A stretch of 64,000 nt of DNA, from assembly GCA_963705515.1 (NCBI GenBank), contig CAVPJV010000001.1, forward strand, positions 124,001 through 188,000. The letters run 5' to 3'. The position numbers were made by a program, and so were the translations under genes. Below, in pieces: positions 1 to 9,744 of this stretch. Numbering within the stretch: the first letter of the stretch is position 1; each line of letters opens with the position of its first letter. The notes beneath the pieces are model-generated. The model was not told where the DNA came from and searched no databases. It worked only from the letters and a program-made list of their open reading frames with translations. Origin of the DNA: Gaiellasilicea sp963705515 (GTDB taxonomy: Bacteria; Actinomycetota; Thermoleophilia; Gaiellales; Gaiellaceae).

Positions 1-786
1 GTCGGCGAGGTCCGCCAGCACGTCGTCGCCGACTGCGTGCCCGAAGACGTCGTTGACCTTCTTGAAGTCGTCGATATCGACCATCACGACCGCGACGTGC
101 GTGTGCTCTGCTGAGGCCAACGTCAGCTCGCGGCGGAGGCGCTCGTGGAAGTAGCGGTGGTTGTAGAGGCCGGTGAGCGAGTCGGTCTGCGCCTCGCGCT
201 CGAGCCGCGCGCGGATGTGCGCGTTGTCGAGCGCCAGCGCGGCCGCGTCGCCGAGCCGCTGCGCGAGCTCGAACTCGGCGTCGCTGAAGGACGCGTGCTC
301 GCCGATCCGGTAGACGTTGAGCGTCCCCTTGAGGACACCGCGGGCGATCAGCGGGACGCAGATCAGCGCCTCGGGATCGACCGGCGTCCCCGGCACGAAG
401 GCGACGCGGGGATCGAGGTGCGCCTGGTTCGAGAGCACCGGCTGGCGGTGCTCGACCGCCCAGCCCGTGATCCCGACCCCGAACGGAAAGGTGTCGTTGA
501 GGATCTCGTCGGCGTAGTCGCTGCGGACGAGGGCCGGGACGAGGTGCCGCTTCGACTCGTCCGCCTCGTAGATGTGCAGCGCCTCGTAGGGGACGATCTC
601 GTCGAGCGTGTCCGCGATCCGGACGAGCAGCGAGTCGAGGCTCTGCTCGGAGAGCAGGTCGTGGAAGACGTCGGCGAGGCGCCGGTAGGAGTCGGTCGAC
701 GGCGTGCTCCCAGGAGCCGCGTCGGCCGTCACCAGCCGCATGCGCGGTGCGCCGAGATCGGATGTCGTGCGTGCCGGTTCGTCCAT
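1..786 (-). CDS. GAF-GGDEF diguanylate cyclase, C-terminus cut by window edge
   Basis: The gene is read leftwards from an ATG at 786 and runs off the left end after 262 codons. Residues of about 35-190 look like a GAF sensor domain (typical run DALICVPL-type core and LALDNAHIRARLE exit helix). From about residue 203 a diguanylate cyclase domain begins with TDSLTGLYNHRYF and continues through VMVDIDDFKKVND and FGHAVGDDVL, which carry the metal- and base-binding residues. The GGDEF signature itself lies outside the window, so catalytic competence cannot be judged. No membrane segment is seen, so a cytosolic c-di-GMP synthase sensing a small molecule is likely. The ABC operon at 937 diverges from it. 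Confidence 0.85.
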   Translation of the reverse strand, partial: MDEPARTTSDLGAPRMRLVTADAAPGSTPSTDSYRRLADVFHDLLSEQSLDSLLVRIADTLDEIVPYEALHIYEADESKRHLVPALVRSDYADEILNDTFPFGVGITGWAVEHRQPVLSNQAHLDPRVAFVPGTPVDPEALICVPLIARGVLKGTLNVYRIGEHASFSDAEFELAQRLGDAAALALDNAHIRARLEREAQTDSLTGLYNHRYFHERLRRELTLASAEHTHVAVVMVDIDDFKKVNDVFGHAVGDDVLADLAD

Positions 787-895
787 TCGCCAAGAGCGAG
801 CCGCCGCGGGAGGACGCCGCAGGGAACCCACCGGACGGATCATCGTGAAGAATCCGGCTTGCGGCTGTCCCTCTTTCGGGTGAGCCGTATATGTC

Positions 896-925
896 TTGAC
901 AGCCGTGGTCTCGCCTCTGTTGTAT
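896..925 (+). promoter_or_regulatory. Sigma-70-type promoter of the amino acid ABC operon
   Basis: A perfect -35 TTGACA at 896-901 is followed after 18 bases by TTGTAT at 920-925. The GTG start at 937 lies only 11 bases further on and has no Shine-Dalgarno sequence before it, so the mRNA leader would be only a few bases long or absent. Confidence 0.6.
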
Positions 926-936
926 GGCTGCTACGA

Positions 937-1760
<824 letters not shown>

Positions 1761-1764
<4 letters not shown>

Positions 1765-2675
1765 AAAGGATTCTCCTGGCCACGGCGGGGGTGGCCGTCG
1801 TAGCGGTCTTTGCCGCCACGATCGGCTTCGCACAGCCCAGCGCCACGACCGGGGTGGTGCGGGCGGAGGCCGCGGCGCCCCTGCCGAAGCTTCCGGCGAA
1901 CATCAAGGAGCGGCAGCGGTTCATCGTCGGCGTCAAGTGCGACGCCCCGCCGTTCGGCTACATCAACGTCCAGGGCAAGAACGCCGGCTTCGACGTCGAG
2001 ATCGCCAAGTGGTTCGCCCGCTACGCGTTCGGGCGTGAGACCCGCGTCTCGTACATCTGCGCGCCGACTCCGGCCCGCGAGCCGCTGCTCACGACCGACC
2101 GCGCCGACCTCGTCATCTCGACCTTCACCTACACCGCCGACCGCGACACGCGGATCGACTTCTCGCGCGCCTACTACAAGGCCACGGGACGGCTGCTGGT
2201 GAAGAACGACGGGCCGGTGCAGAGCATCGCCGACATCAAGAACAGGAAGGTGTCGACGACGAGCGGCTCGATCTACGACCGCTGGCTGAAGCGCTGCCAC
2301 ACCTCGACCGAGGTGACGGTGACGGACAGCTTCACGAACGCGCTGCTCGCCTTCAACCAGGGCCGCTCCGACGCGCTGATGTGGGACGACACCGTGCTCG
2401 TCGGAGTTGCGGCCGCCGATCCGTCGGCGAAGCTCACGAACGACACGTTCCTGGCGCTGCCGTACGGGATCGGGATCAAGCAGGGGAACGTGGCGTTGAA
2501 GCGGTGGGTCGACTCGCGGCTCGAGCTGATGCGGAAGAAGGACACGTTCATGTCCATCCTCAAGAACAACGTGCCGGGGCGCTTCGTCGCCGGCTTCTCG
2601 AAGAACATCCTCCGGCCGAACAACACGTTCGGGTACGCCCCCGCCGGCGCCCCGAGCGCGGACACCGTTTGCTAG
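1761..2675 (+). CDS. Amino acid ABC transporter, family 3 substrate-binding protein
   Basis: This is a 304-residue secreted binding protein that captures the substrate outside the membrane. The N-terminus MKRILLATAGVAVVAVFAA is a classical signal peptide without a lipobox cysteine. The mature part has the type-3 layout: a first lobe with VGVKCDAPPFGYIN and GFDVEIAKWFARY, and the DLVISTFTYTADR region that contacts ligand. The start is preceded by AGGAAGGAG at good spacing inside the end of the ATPase gene. It is the second gene of the operon and is separated from the permeases by a strong hairpin at 2707-2732. An extra pair of cysteines (KC, IC) is present in the first lobe. Confidence 0.92.
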
Positions 2676-2706
2676 CAGCGGTCGATCGGACGACGACGAT
2701 CAGACG

Positions 2707-2732
2707 AAGCGGCCGCCGGAGGGCGGCCGCTT
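2707..2732 (+). terminator. Intercistronic hairpin between binding protein and permease
   Basis: There is a perfect 11-bp stem (2707-2717 with 2722-2732) and a 4-base loop. It lacks a T-run and lies inside the operon, so it more likely protects the upstream mRNA or partly attenuates transcription than ends it. Confidence 0.6.
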
Positions 2733-2745
2733 CCTCGTCGGTCCG

Positions 2746-3421
2746 ATGATCCTCGCCGTCTACGACCTCTGGGGATTCGTCTCCGAGTACCACGAGGAGC
2801 TCCGCGAGGGGCTCGTCAACACGCTCAAGGTGTCGGCGCTCGGGATCCTCGGCGCCTTCGTGATCGGCGTCGTCCTCGGCGCCGCCCGCGCCCACCGGAT
2901 CCCGCGTGATCAGCCCGCTGACCGTCTGCTACGTCGAGCTGATCCGGAACACGCCGATCCTCGTCCAGATCTTCATGATCTTCTACGCGCTGCCGCAGTT
3001 CGGGATCGTGCTCGACCAGTTCACGGTCGCGTGGCTGGCGGTGACGATCTGGGGCGGCGCCTTCAACACCGAGAACTTCCGCGCCGGGTTCGAGGCCGTT
3101 CCGTATCGCTACCGCGAGGCCGGCGCCGCGCTCGGCTTCGGCCGCCTCGCGACCTTCCTCAACGTGACACTGCCGATCGGCGGCCGGATTGCGCTGCCGT
3201 CATCGATCAACACCTACATCTCGGTGCTGAAGAACACGTCGCTGATGTACGTGATCGGTTACGCGGAGCTGACGACCACGTCGCTCAACATCAGCAACCT
3301 GACGCTGCAGACGACCGAGTCGCTGACGGTGCTCGCCTCCGTCTACCTCTGCCTCGTCTGGGGGCTGTCGGCGCTGATCCGCCTGCTCGAGTCCCGCCTC
3401 GCCCTCCCGGAGACCCGCTGA
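2746..3421 (+). CDS. Amino acid ABC transporter permease 1 (frame break near 2901)
   Basis: This is the membrane subunit of the HisM/GlnP family. The first part, from ATG 2746 (VNTLKVSALGILGAFVIG, then VVLGAARAHRI), is in one frame. The rest, from about 2906 (VISPLTVCYVELIRNTPILV, then the EAA-type loop EAGAALGFGR), is in the next frame. Removing one C from the CCC at 2901-2903 joins them as AHRIRVISPLT, giving a normal permease of about 224 residues. The break is therefore one extra base, either a sequence error or a recent mutation. The stop TGA overlaps the next ATG (TGATG), so both permeases are co-translated and probably form the heterodimeric channel. Confidence 0.8.
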
Positions 3422-4188
3422 TGTCGACCTCCGCGCGCCGGTGGGCAATCGGCGTCGTGCTCGCGCTCGCGGGCGGCGCGATCGCCGTCTACGCGTGGCG
3501 CGCGGTCCAGAGCTCCGACTGGGCCGAGCCGGTCGTCCACTACATCATCTTCGACGGCCTGCCGGGGACGCTCCGCGTCTCCGCGGCCGCCGTCGTCGGC
3601 AGCGCGCTGATCGGGGTCACGCTCGGGACGCTGCTGACGATCAGGTTCCTGCCGCTGCAGGCGCTGATCAGGCTCTACATCGAGGTCTTCCGCGGCCTGC
3701 CGATCCTCGTCACGGTCTTCATCGTCTATTTCGGCCTGCCGTCGGTCTCGCGCGGGCTCGAGTTCGGTCCCCTCCTCGCCACCTCGATCGCGCTCATCCT
3801 CTGGGGGAGCGCACAGGTCGCCGAGGCGACGCGGGGTGCCGTCCAGTCGATCCCCCGCGAGCAGCACGAAGCGGCGTCGGCGCTCGGGTTCGGCTGGGTC
3901 GGCCGGCACGGGTACGTGATCCTGCCGCAGGCGCTGCGGCGCCTTCTGCCGCCGTTCGTCAGCCTGCTCGTCAACATCATCCAGAACTCGACGCTCGCCC
4001 AGGTGATCGGCGGGCTGGAGCTGCTCGAGGCCGCCGAGCGGCAGAACGAGCGGATCACCGCGATTCCGCCGATCGGCCTCGGCGAGATCAAGGCCTTTCA
4101 GATCTTCGGCTTCGTCATGGTGCTGTTCTTCCTGCTCTCGTTCCCGCTGACTCGCCTGGCCGCCCGGCTCGAGAAGCGGCTCGTCTAG
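3421..4188 (+). CDS. Amino acid ABC transporter permease 2
   Basis: This 255-residue inner-membrane permease has about six hydrophobic segments and the family hallmarks IEVFRGLPILVTVFIVYFG and the ATPase-docking EAA loop around EAASALGFGWVGRHGYVILP. The first residues include an extra N-terminal hydrophobic stretch (WAIGVVLALAGGAIAVYAW) typical of the longer partner in two-permease amino acid systems. The start ATG 3421 overlaps the stop of permease 1. It is the last gene of the operon. The following 120 bases hold an inverted repeat (4205-4243) rather than another gene. Confidence 0.92.
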   Translation: MSTSARRWAIGVVLALAGGAIAVYAWRAVQSSDWAEPVVHYIIFDGLPGTLRVSAAAVVGSALIGVTLGTLLTIRFLPLQALIRLYIEVFRGLPILVTVFIVYFGLPSVSRGLEFGPLLATSIALILWGSAQVAEATRGAVQSIPREQHEAASALGFGWVGRHGYVILPQALRRLLPPFVSLLVNIIQNSTLAQVIGGLELLEAAERQNERITAIPPIGLGEIKAFQIFGFVMVLFFLLSFPLTRLAARLEKRLV

Positions 4189-4204
4189 CTCCGAGACGCC
4201 CCTC

Positions 4205-4250
4205 GATCGGGTGACTCGGACGGGGGATGCGTCATACCCGATCGGGGGAG
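4205..4250 (+). promoter_or_regulatory. Inverted repeat plus CCCGAyCGGGGGAG box before the Ig-repeat gene
   Basis: GATCGGGTGAC at 4205-4215 is mirrored by GTCATACCCGATC at 4231-4243 and can form a hairpin. The right arm runs straight into GGGGGAG. A closely similar box, GTCACCCGACCGGGGGAG, recurs at 7304-7321 before the diguanylate cyclase gene. The function is unknown; it could be a transcription factor site or an RNA element. Confidence 0.4.
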
Positions 4251-4311
4251 GGGGTTGCGCGCCGTTCTGGCGATCCCAAAGCAGGACGTTTCCTTGCGGC
4301 AGGAGCGAGCA

Positions 4312-7288
4312 GTGGCGGCAGCACGACATCCTTCAGGAGTGGACCGGCCGGCCCGACGAGGCCGGCTTCGCCGTTTCGGTCCGATGGTGGCTCAGATCGT
4401 CGGCGTCGTCACTGCCTGCTTGCTCTGGACCGGGGTTGCGTCGCCCGGCCTGAAGCTGCTCCCGGGTCTCGACGGGCTGGCCGACGAGAGCATCTCGATC
4501 TCGCTCCAGAGCGCCGTGCTCGGGATCGACGACGGCAGCAACCGGCCCGCGGAGGAGCGCGCCCGGGATGCCGCGGCCGTGCTCGGCCTCACGTACGCCG
4601 AGAGCCTGCTTTCGCCCACCGCCCTCCGCCTCGGCGCCGCGGCGCGGGCGGACGGCACCCGAGCGCCGTCGGTGATCTCCCTCGCCGAGATCGTCGCCGG
4701 CGAGGCCGAGCCGTCCTCGCGTCCCGAGACTCGCACCGAGGCCGCCGCGCCCGTCGAGAGCACGTCGTTCCCCGAGGCGACGACTCCGCCGGCAGAGCCG
4801 CCGTCGACCGCTCCTCCCGCTCCTCCCGCTCCTTCCGCGCCGGCTCCGCCCGGGCTGCCGGTCGCCCCGTTCGCACCCGCGGCAGCGCAGAGCGTGCAGG
4901 CGGTGGAGTTCACCTCGGCTGCGCCGGAGCGCGCGATCGTCGGCGGGACGTACGCCGTCTCGGCGCGTGCCAGCTCCGGACTGCCGGTGAAGTACGCGGT
5001 CGCCGGCAAGAAGGACGTCTGCAAGGTCTCGGGGTCGATCGTCTCCTTCCGCCAGACCGGAACCTGCGTCATCGAGGCGCATCAGCCCGGCAGCGCCAAG
5101 TTCAAGGAAGCGCGCGCGCAGCAGACGATCCAGGTCATTCGCGCTCCGCAGGCGATCGTGTTCAGCACGACGCCGCCGTCGAACGCGGTCGCCGGCGGTT
5201 CGGGATACACCGTGGCCGCCGTCGCCAGCTCCGGCCTTCCGGTCACCTTCGCAGCGAGCGCGGCGAGCGCCGGCGTCTGCAAGGTCTCGGGCTCCCTCGT
5301 CTCGCCGACGGGCGTCGGCACGTGCACCGTCGAGGCCGACCAGGCCGGCAACAGCGACTTCGAGCGCGCGCCGCGCGTGCAGCAGTCCTTCGCCGTCGCC
5401 GCGGCGCCGCCGGTCCGTAGCCACCAGTCGATCTCCTTCACCACGCCGGCTCCGGCGACGGCGGTCGTGGGCGGGCCGATCTACTCCGTCGCGGCCACGG
5501 CGAGCTCGGGTCTTGCCGTCAGCTTCGACACGGCGTCGAGCAGCGCCGGCGTCTGCACCGTCACCGGCACCGTCGTCGCCTTCGTCGGCGAGGGCACGTG
5601 CACGGTGCTGGCGCAGCAGGGCGGCGATGACCTCCATCTGGCGGCGCCGACGGTGCAGCAGTCGTTCCCCGTCGATCGCACCCCACAGGCCGTCAGCTTC
5701 GTCTCCGCTCCTCCCGCAACGGCCGTCGCGGGATCGACGTCCTACACGGTGACGGCCACGGCGACGTCAGGACTGCCGGTCTCGGTGACGGTCGTCCAGT
5801 CGAGCGCGTCGGTCTGCGCGATCTCCGGCGACACCGTCACGGCAATCGGTGCGGGAACGTGCACGCTCGAGGCGAGCCAGCCCGGCGACCACACCTTCCG
5901 CGCGGCGGCGCAGGTGCAGCAGTCGTTCACGGTCGGGAGCCCGGTGCCGTCGCACAGCGACCAGACGATCAACTTCACGTCGACCCCGCCCGCGTCGGCC
6001 ACGATCGGCGCCGCCGACTATACGGTCGCCGCGAGCGCCAGCTCGGGCCTCGCCGTCGCGTTCTCCGCGTCGGCCGGCAGCGCGGGCATCTGTTCCGTCT
6101 CCGGCTCGACGGTGTCTCTGCTCGGCGCAGGCACCTGCACGATCCTGGCCGACCAGCCGGGCTCGGCCGGCTACAACCCCGCGCCGCAGGCACAGCAGTC
6201 GTTCTCGATCGGGCGCGCGTCGCAGGCGATCAGCTTCTCGTCGATGCCGCCCGTCCCCGCGGCCGTCGGCGGCCCGGACTATCCGATCTCGGCCTCCGCG
6301 AGCTCCGGCCTCCCGGTCACGTTTGCCGCCGCGCCGGCGAGCGCAGGCATCTGCACGGTGTCGGGCTCGACCGTGTCCCTGGTCGGAGCCGGCACCTGCT
6401 CGGTCGTCGCGAACCAGGGCGGCAACGCCGTCTACGACCCGGCCGACCCGGTGCAGCAGTCGTTCACCGTCGGCCCCGGCGCGCCGACATTGAGCCCGCA
6501 GACGATCAGCTTCACCTCGACGGCGCCCGGAGGTGCCGTGGTCGGCGGTCCCGCCTACACGGTCGCCGCGTCCGCCAGCTCGGGGCTCGCCGTCGTGTTC
6601 ACGATCGCTTCGGCCAGCGCGGGCGTGTGCACCATCTCGGGCGCGACCGTCTCGCTCGTCGGCGCCGGTACCTGCACGATCAACGCGAACCAGGCCGGCA
6701 ACGCGAGCTACGAGCCCGCGCTGCAGGTGCAGCAGTCGTTCTCCGTCTCGACGCCTCCGCCGGCGTCGCAGACGATCAGCTTCACCTCGACCGCTCCCGG
6801 CTCGGCGGTCTACGGCGGCTCGCCCTACACGGTCTCGGCCACCGCCAGCTCCGGTCTTCCGGTCGGGTTCTCCGCGGCGCCGAGCAGCGCCGGGGTCTGC
6901 ACCGTCTCCGGCGCGACCGTCTCGCTCGTCGGCGCCGGCACGTGCACCGTCAACGCGAACCAGGCGGGCAACGGCTCCTACCTCGCCGCGCCGCAGGTGC
7001 AGCAGTCGTTCGCCGTGGCGCGTGCGCCGCAGACGATCACGTTCACCTCGACGCCGCCGGTCGTGAACGGGAACGTCTACCTCTACCACGTCTCGGCCAC
7101 CGCCGGCTCGGGCCTGACGGTCGCGTTCAGCATTCGCGTCGCAGAGCTCGGGCGTCTGCGGGATCTGGACCTCCTGGGTCTACTTCCAGAACAACGGCAC
7201 CTGCATCGTTCGCGCGAACCAGGCCGGCAACGCCAACTACCTGCCGGCGCCGCAGGCGCAGCAGTCGATCGTCGTGGTGGGGCACTGA
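4312..7288 (+). CDS. Secreted protein of nine two-cysteine Ig-like repeats (frame break near 7134)
   Basis: The chosen start GTG 4312 has AGGAG six bases upstream. An open frame begins earlier (4255) but without such a site. An N-terminal hydrophobic segment (VAQIVGVVTACLLWTGVA) serves as signal or anchor, followed by a Pro/Ala/Ser-rich stretch. Nine repeats of about 88-92 residues follow. Each has the pattern FTSTPP, then ASSGLPV, one cysteine in GVCxVSG, a second in GAGTC, and VQQSF at the end; the paired cysteines suggest one disulphide per domain. In the last repeat one extra C near 7134 moves the frame. With it removed the text reads FSIASQSSGVCGIW and ends at TGA 7288, giving about 991 residues. 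The likely role is a cell-surface stalk or adhesin; no enzymatic domain is seen. Confidence 0.78.
4888..7285 (+). repeat. Nine tandem Ig-like coding repeats
   Basis: The repeat unit is about 265-275 bases. Copies 5-8 are closest to each other (shared VSLVGAGTCT and FTSTAPG blocks), which suggests recent expansion in the middle of the array. Copies 1 and 9 are the most divergent, as expected for array ends. Confidence 0.85.
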
Positions 7289-7303
7289 TGGTCGGCCTCA
7301 CCC

Positions 7304-7327
7304 GTCACCCGACCGGGGGAGACCCCC
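7304..7327 (+). promoter_or_regulatory. Second CCCGAyCGGGGGAG box and small hairpin
   Basis: GTCACCCGACCGGGGGAG at 7304-7321 matches the box at 4231-4250 apart from a TA insertion and one base. The sequence continues as GGGGG-AGA-CCCCC (7315-7327), a tight 5-bp hairpin just before the probable start of the cyclase gene. Confidence 0.4.
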
Positions 7328-7332
7328 GCCTC

Positions 7333-8745
7333 ATGATCGGCCGATGCGTGGTCATGCCCTCCCGTTCGACCAGCTCGCCGGAGAAACGCCCTGACGTCGA
7401 CGGGCCACCCCGTGCCAGACAGCTTGCCGCGACTCCCGTTGCCCGCTACGCGGTGCTCGTCTTCCTGCTCGCCGCGGCGCTCGTCGTCGCGGTCGCCGTG
7501 ACGCTCGACCGCAACGCACACCGGAGCAGCTGGCAGGAGCACACGACCGCCCTCGCGGGCGGTGCACGGGTCGGCGCCTCCTCCTTCGAGTCGCTCCGCG
7601 CCAACCTGCGCGTCGAGGCGACCCAGCTCGCCACCTCGCTCCCGCTGCAGCGCGCCGTCGTGACCGGGAACGACGCCGACCTGCGCAGGATCGCCGACAA
7701 CCGCCACGCCCGGATCGACCTCCACGGCCGTTCGATCGGCGCCCTCGCCGGATCGCCGCGGATCTCCTCGACCGCCACGATCACCGACGGCCTGCGTGTG
7801 CTCGCGACCGTGACGATCGCACTGCCGCTCGGGGACGAGGTCCTGACGCTCCTTCGCCAGGCGACGCCGCTGCCCGCGCACGGGGCGCTGCTGCTCGTGC
7901 GGAACGGCCGCGTGATCGCGGGCGGGCCGGAAGGCGAGGCCGTGCAGATCACCGGCGGCCGCGTCGACCTGCGGGGAACGGCCTTCGCCGCGCAGGCGGC
8001 ACCGCTTGGAGCGGCAGGCACGTCCCTCGTGGCCGTCGAGCCCGTCAAGGCAATCGATGCCCTCTCCGAGCGCTACCGGCGCTTCGTCTTCCTCGCGGCG
8101 GCGGTCACGCTCCTGCTCGCGGCGGCGCTCGCGAGCAAGGTCGCCCGGCCGCTTGCACAGGTGGTCGGCGACGTCGCGCGCCTGACCCGTCAGGCGCACA
8201 CGGACGCCCTGACCGGCCTCGCCAATCGCCGAGCTCTGACCGCCCGGCTCGAGGACGAGCTCCAGCGCGCCCGGCGGAACGGGACGAGCCTCTCCTTCGT
8301 GATCGCCGACATCGACGACTTCAAGCCGATCAACGACGGCTTCGGACACCAGCTGGGCGACGACGTGATCAAGGCGGTCGCGTCCGCGCTCGCCGGGTCG
8401 GTGCGGGAGACGGATCTGGCGGTGCGCTTCGGCGGGGAGGAGTTCGTGATCGTGCTTCCCGGCGCCCGGCTCGGGAACGCGAGGCGGACGGCCGACGCGA
8501 TCCGGACCGCGATCGCGGAGCTCGAAGTGCCGAACCCGCGCGGTGAGCCGATCAGCGTCACGGCAAGCTTCGGGATCGCGGAGTTCCCGACCTACGCGAC
8601 GCCGGAGGCGCTGCTCGCGGCGGCGGATGCTGCCCTGTACCAGGCGAAGCGGGCAGGCAAGAACCGGGTCGCCACCTCGACGGTGTACGACGACGGGCTG
8701 GGCGACGACCCCGGCACCGCCGGTCTTCCCGTCCCGGTTCGCTAG
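7333..8745 (+). CDS. Membrane-bound diguanylate cyclase with extracytoplasmic sensor
   Basis: The protein makes c-di-GMP at the membrane. A transmembrane helix near the start (YAVLVFLLAAALVVAVAV) is followed by a sensor region of about 190 residues, a second helix (FVFLAAAVTLLLAAALA) and the GGDEF domain from HTDALTGLANRR onward. The catalytic motif is GGEEF, and the inhibitory site RxxD (RETD) lies five residues before it, so product feedback is expected. The start is uncertain: ATG 7288 overlaps the Ig gene stop, 7333 has GGGGGAG eleven bases upstream, and 7354 is possible. I chose 7333. The shared box suggests co-regulation with the Ig-repeat protein. The stop shares CTAG with the convergent gene at 8742. 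Confidence 0.88.
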   Translation: MIGRCVVMPSRSTSSPEKRPDVDGPPRARQLAATPVARYAVLVFLLAAALVVAVAVTLDRNAHRSSWQEHTTALAGGARVGASSFESLRANLRVEATQLATSLPLQRAVVTGNDADLRRIADNRHARIDLHGRSIGALAGSPRISSTATITDGLRVLATVTIALPLGDEVLTLLRQATPLPAHGALLLVRNGRVIAGGPEGEAVQITGGRVDLRGTAFAAQAAPLGAAGTSLVAVEPVKAIDALSERYRRFVFLAAAVTLLLAAALASKVARPLAQVVGDVARLTRQAHTDALTGLANRRALTARLEDELQRARRNGTSLSFVIADIDDFKPINDGFGHQLGDDVIKAVASALAGSVRETDLAVRFGGEEFVIVLPGARLGNARRTADAIRTAIAELEVPNPRGEPISVTASFGIAEFPTYATPEALLAAADAALYQAKRAGKNRVATSTVYDDGLGDDPGTAGLPVPVR

Positions 8746-9650
8746 CCCACACGCGTCGGCGTTCCAGCCTCCTCATCGTCGGGGTGGGCGCGGTGCCAGA
8801 GCGCCGCATTGAGGAAGGCGGACGCCACGATCAGCCGCGCGATGAGATAGAGCCAGAGCAGGATCACGGTCGCCGCTCCGAGCGCGCCGTAGAGCTCCGA
8901 CGAGCGGCCGATCTTCGGACCCAGATACAGCACCACGGCGAGGTGAATCACCTGCGCACCGAGGGCGACGAGCAGCGCTCCGGGCAGCAGGTCGCGCCAC
9001 GAGGTGCTGCGGTGGGGGAGCTTGTCGAGGATCCAAAGCACCGAGCCGAGGTAGAAGGCCGCGAGCAACAGGGTCAGCCAGAGCCCTGTGCCGCCGAGTT
9101 GCGCGCGCAGCAGCTGAGTCGACGCAGACACGGCGATCAGGAGCGCGACGACAGCCGAAAAGATCAGGCCTGCGGTGAGCGGCCGGCGAAGTCTCTGCGG
9201 GCGCAGACCCCACGCGACGTAATGGGCCACGAACAAGGCCCGGACGACCCCACCACCGAACCACACCACGAGAGCGAGCCCCGCGAGCAGGAAGTACCAG
9301 CGCGCATGGTGCTGTTCCGCGATCGCGTTCATGGCGGACTGAACGGCCGTGGCGCTCATCCCGAAGTCGTGTGCAGCGTCGGCGGCGGCGAGCCGGTCGG
9401 CGTCGACCCAGAAGCTCAGCACGGCCGCGATCAGGAGCCCCAGAGGCAGCAGCCAGAAGAACAGCCTGTAGGCGAGCCCTCCTGCGATCAACCCGGCTGC
9501 GGCGATCCGCTCGCGCTCGAGCGCGACGTTGAGGAGCGGGGCGCCGGGGACCCGCTCGTTCGCCCAGTCGCCTGCGCGACGGGCGCGATCCCGCGCGTCG
9601 TCCAGCCGCGAGCGCTGCGACGGCGCGTCGGCGGGATCGGGCGTACTCAC
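8742..9650 (-). CDS. YihY/BrkB family inner-membrane protein
   Basis: This 302-residue polytopic protein has about six hydrophobic segments and the family core GLAYRLFFWLLPLGLLIAAV. It also shows YLGSVLWILDKLPHRS, the LLPGALLVALGAQVIHL helix and a C-terminal YLIARLIVASAFLNAAL. An open frame extends upstream to 9884, but family similarity and the GTG at 9650 (MSTPDPADAP reading) give the sensible start. The function of the family is not firmly established. The gene ends in the CTAG that also ends the convergent cyclase gene, so the two stops overlap by four bases. A 10-bp palindrome lies in the divergent region upstream. Confidence 0.88.
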   Translation of the reverse strand: MSTPDPADAPSQRSRLDDARDRARRAGDWANERVPGAPLLNVALERERIAAAGLIAGGLAYRLFFWLLPLGLLIAAVLSFWVDADRLAAADAAHDFGMSATAVQSAMNAIAEQHHARWYFLLAGLALVVWFGGGVVRALFVAHYVAWGLRPQRLRRPLTAGLIFSAVVALLIAVSASTQLLRAQLGGTGLWLTLLLAAFYLGSVLWILDKLPHRSTSWRDLLPGALLVALGAQVIHLAVVLYLGPKIGRSSELYGALGAATVILLWLYLIARLIVASAFLNAALWHRAHPDDEEAGTPTRVG

Positions 9651-9672
9651 GACCGCTCTACCGTCCTCCGGT

Positions 9673-9697
9673 CCGGGGTGACGAGGCGTCACCCCGG
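9673..9697. promoter_or_regulatory. Perfect 10-bp inverted repeat in a divergent intergenic region
   Basis: CCGGGGTGAC (9673-9682) and GTCACCCCGG (9688-9697) are perfect arms around GAGGC. The repeat sits between the YihY gene (minus) and the DUF2182 gene (plus), so an operator for one or both is plausible. Confidence 0.45.
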
Positions 9698-9732
9698 CGG
9701 GGTGAGGCGCTGCTCCCGGCTCCCAGGACCGA

Positions 9733-9738
9733 AATACT
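9733..9738 (+). promoter_or_regulatory. -10 element AATACT, leaderless start of DUF2182 gene
   Basis: The hexamer ends six bases before GTG 9745 and there is no Shine-Dalgarno sequence, which is the leaderless arrangement seen repeatedly in this window. Confidence 0.45.
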
Positions 9739-9744
9739 GAGACG

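Noticed and set aside
4205..4250. A c-di-GMP riboswitch before the Ig-repeat gene
   Set aside because: The hairpin and nearby diguanylate cyclase were suggestive, but none of the conserved GEMM blocks or tetraloop-receptor sequence is present.
4888..7285. A repeat array such as CRISPR
   Set aside because: Units of about 270 bases are coding, in frame and diverged throughout. There are no short identical repeats with unique spacers, and no CRISPR array is seen anywhere in the window.
4255..8745. One 1496-codon open frame joining Ig-like repeats to a GGDEF domain
   Set aside because: The Ig frame is lost near 7134 and the text between 7135 and 7290 is not protein-like in this frame; removing one base gives a clean Ig stop at 7288. 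The apparent fusion is an artefact of the frame break.
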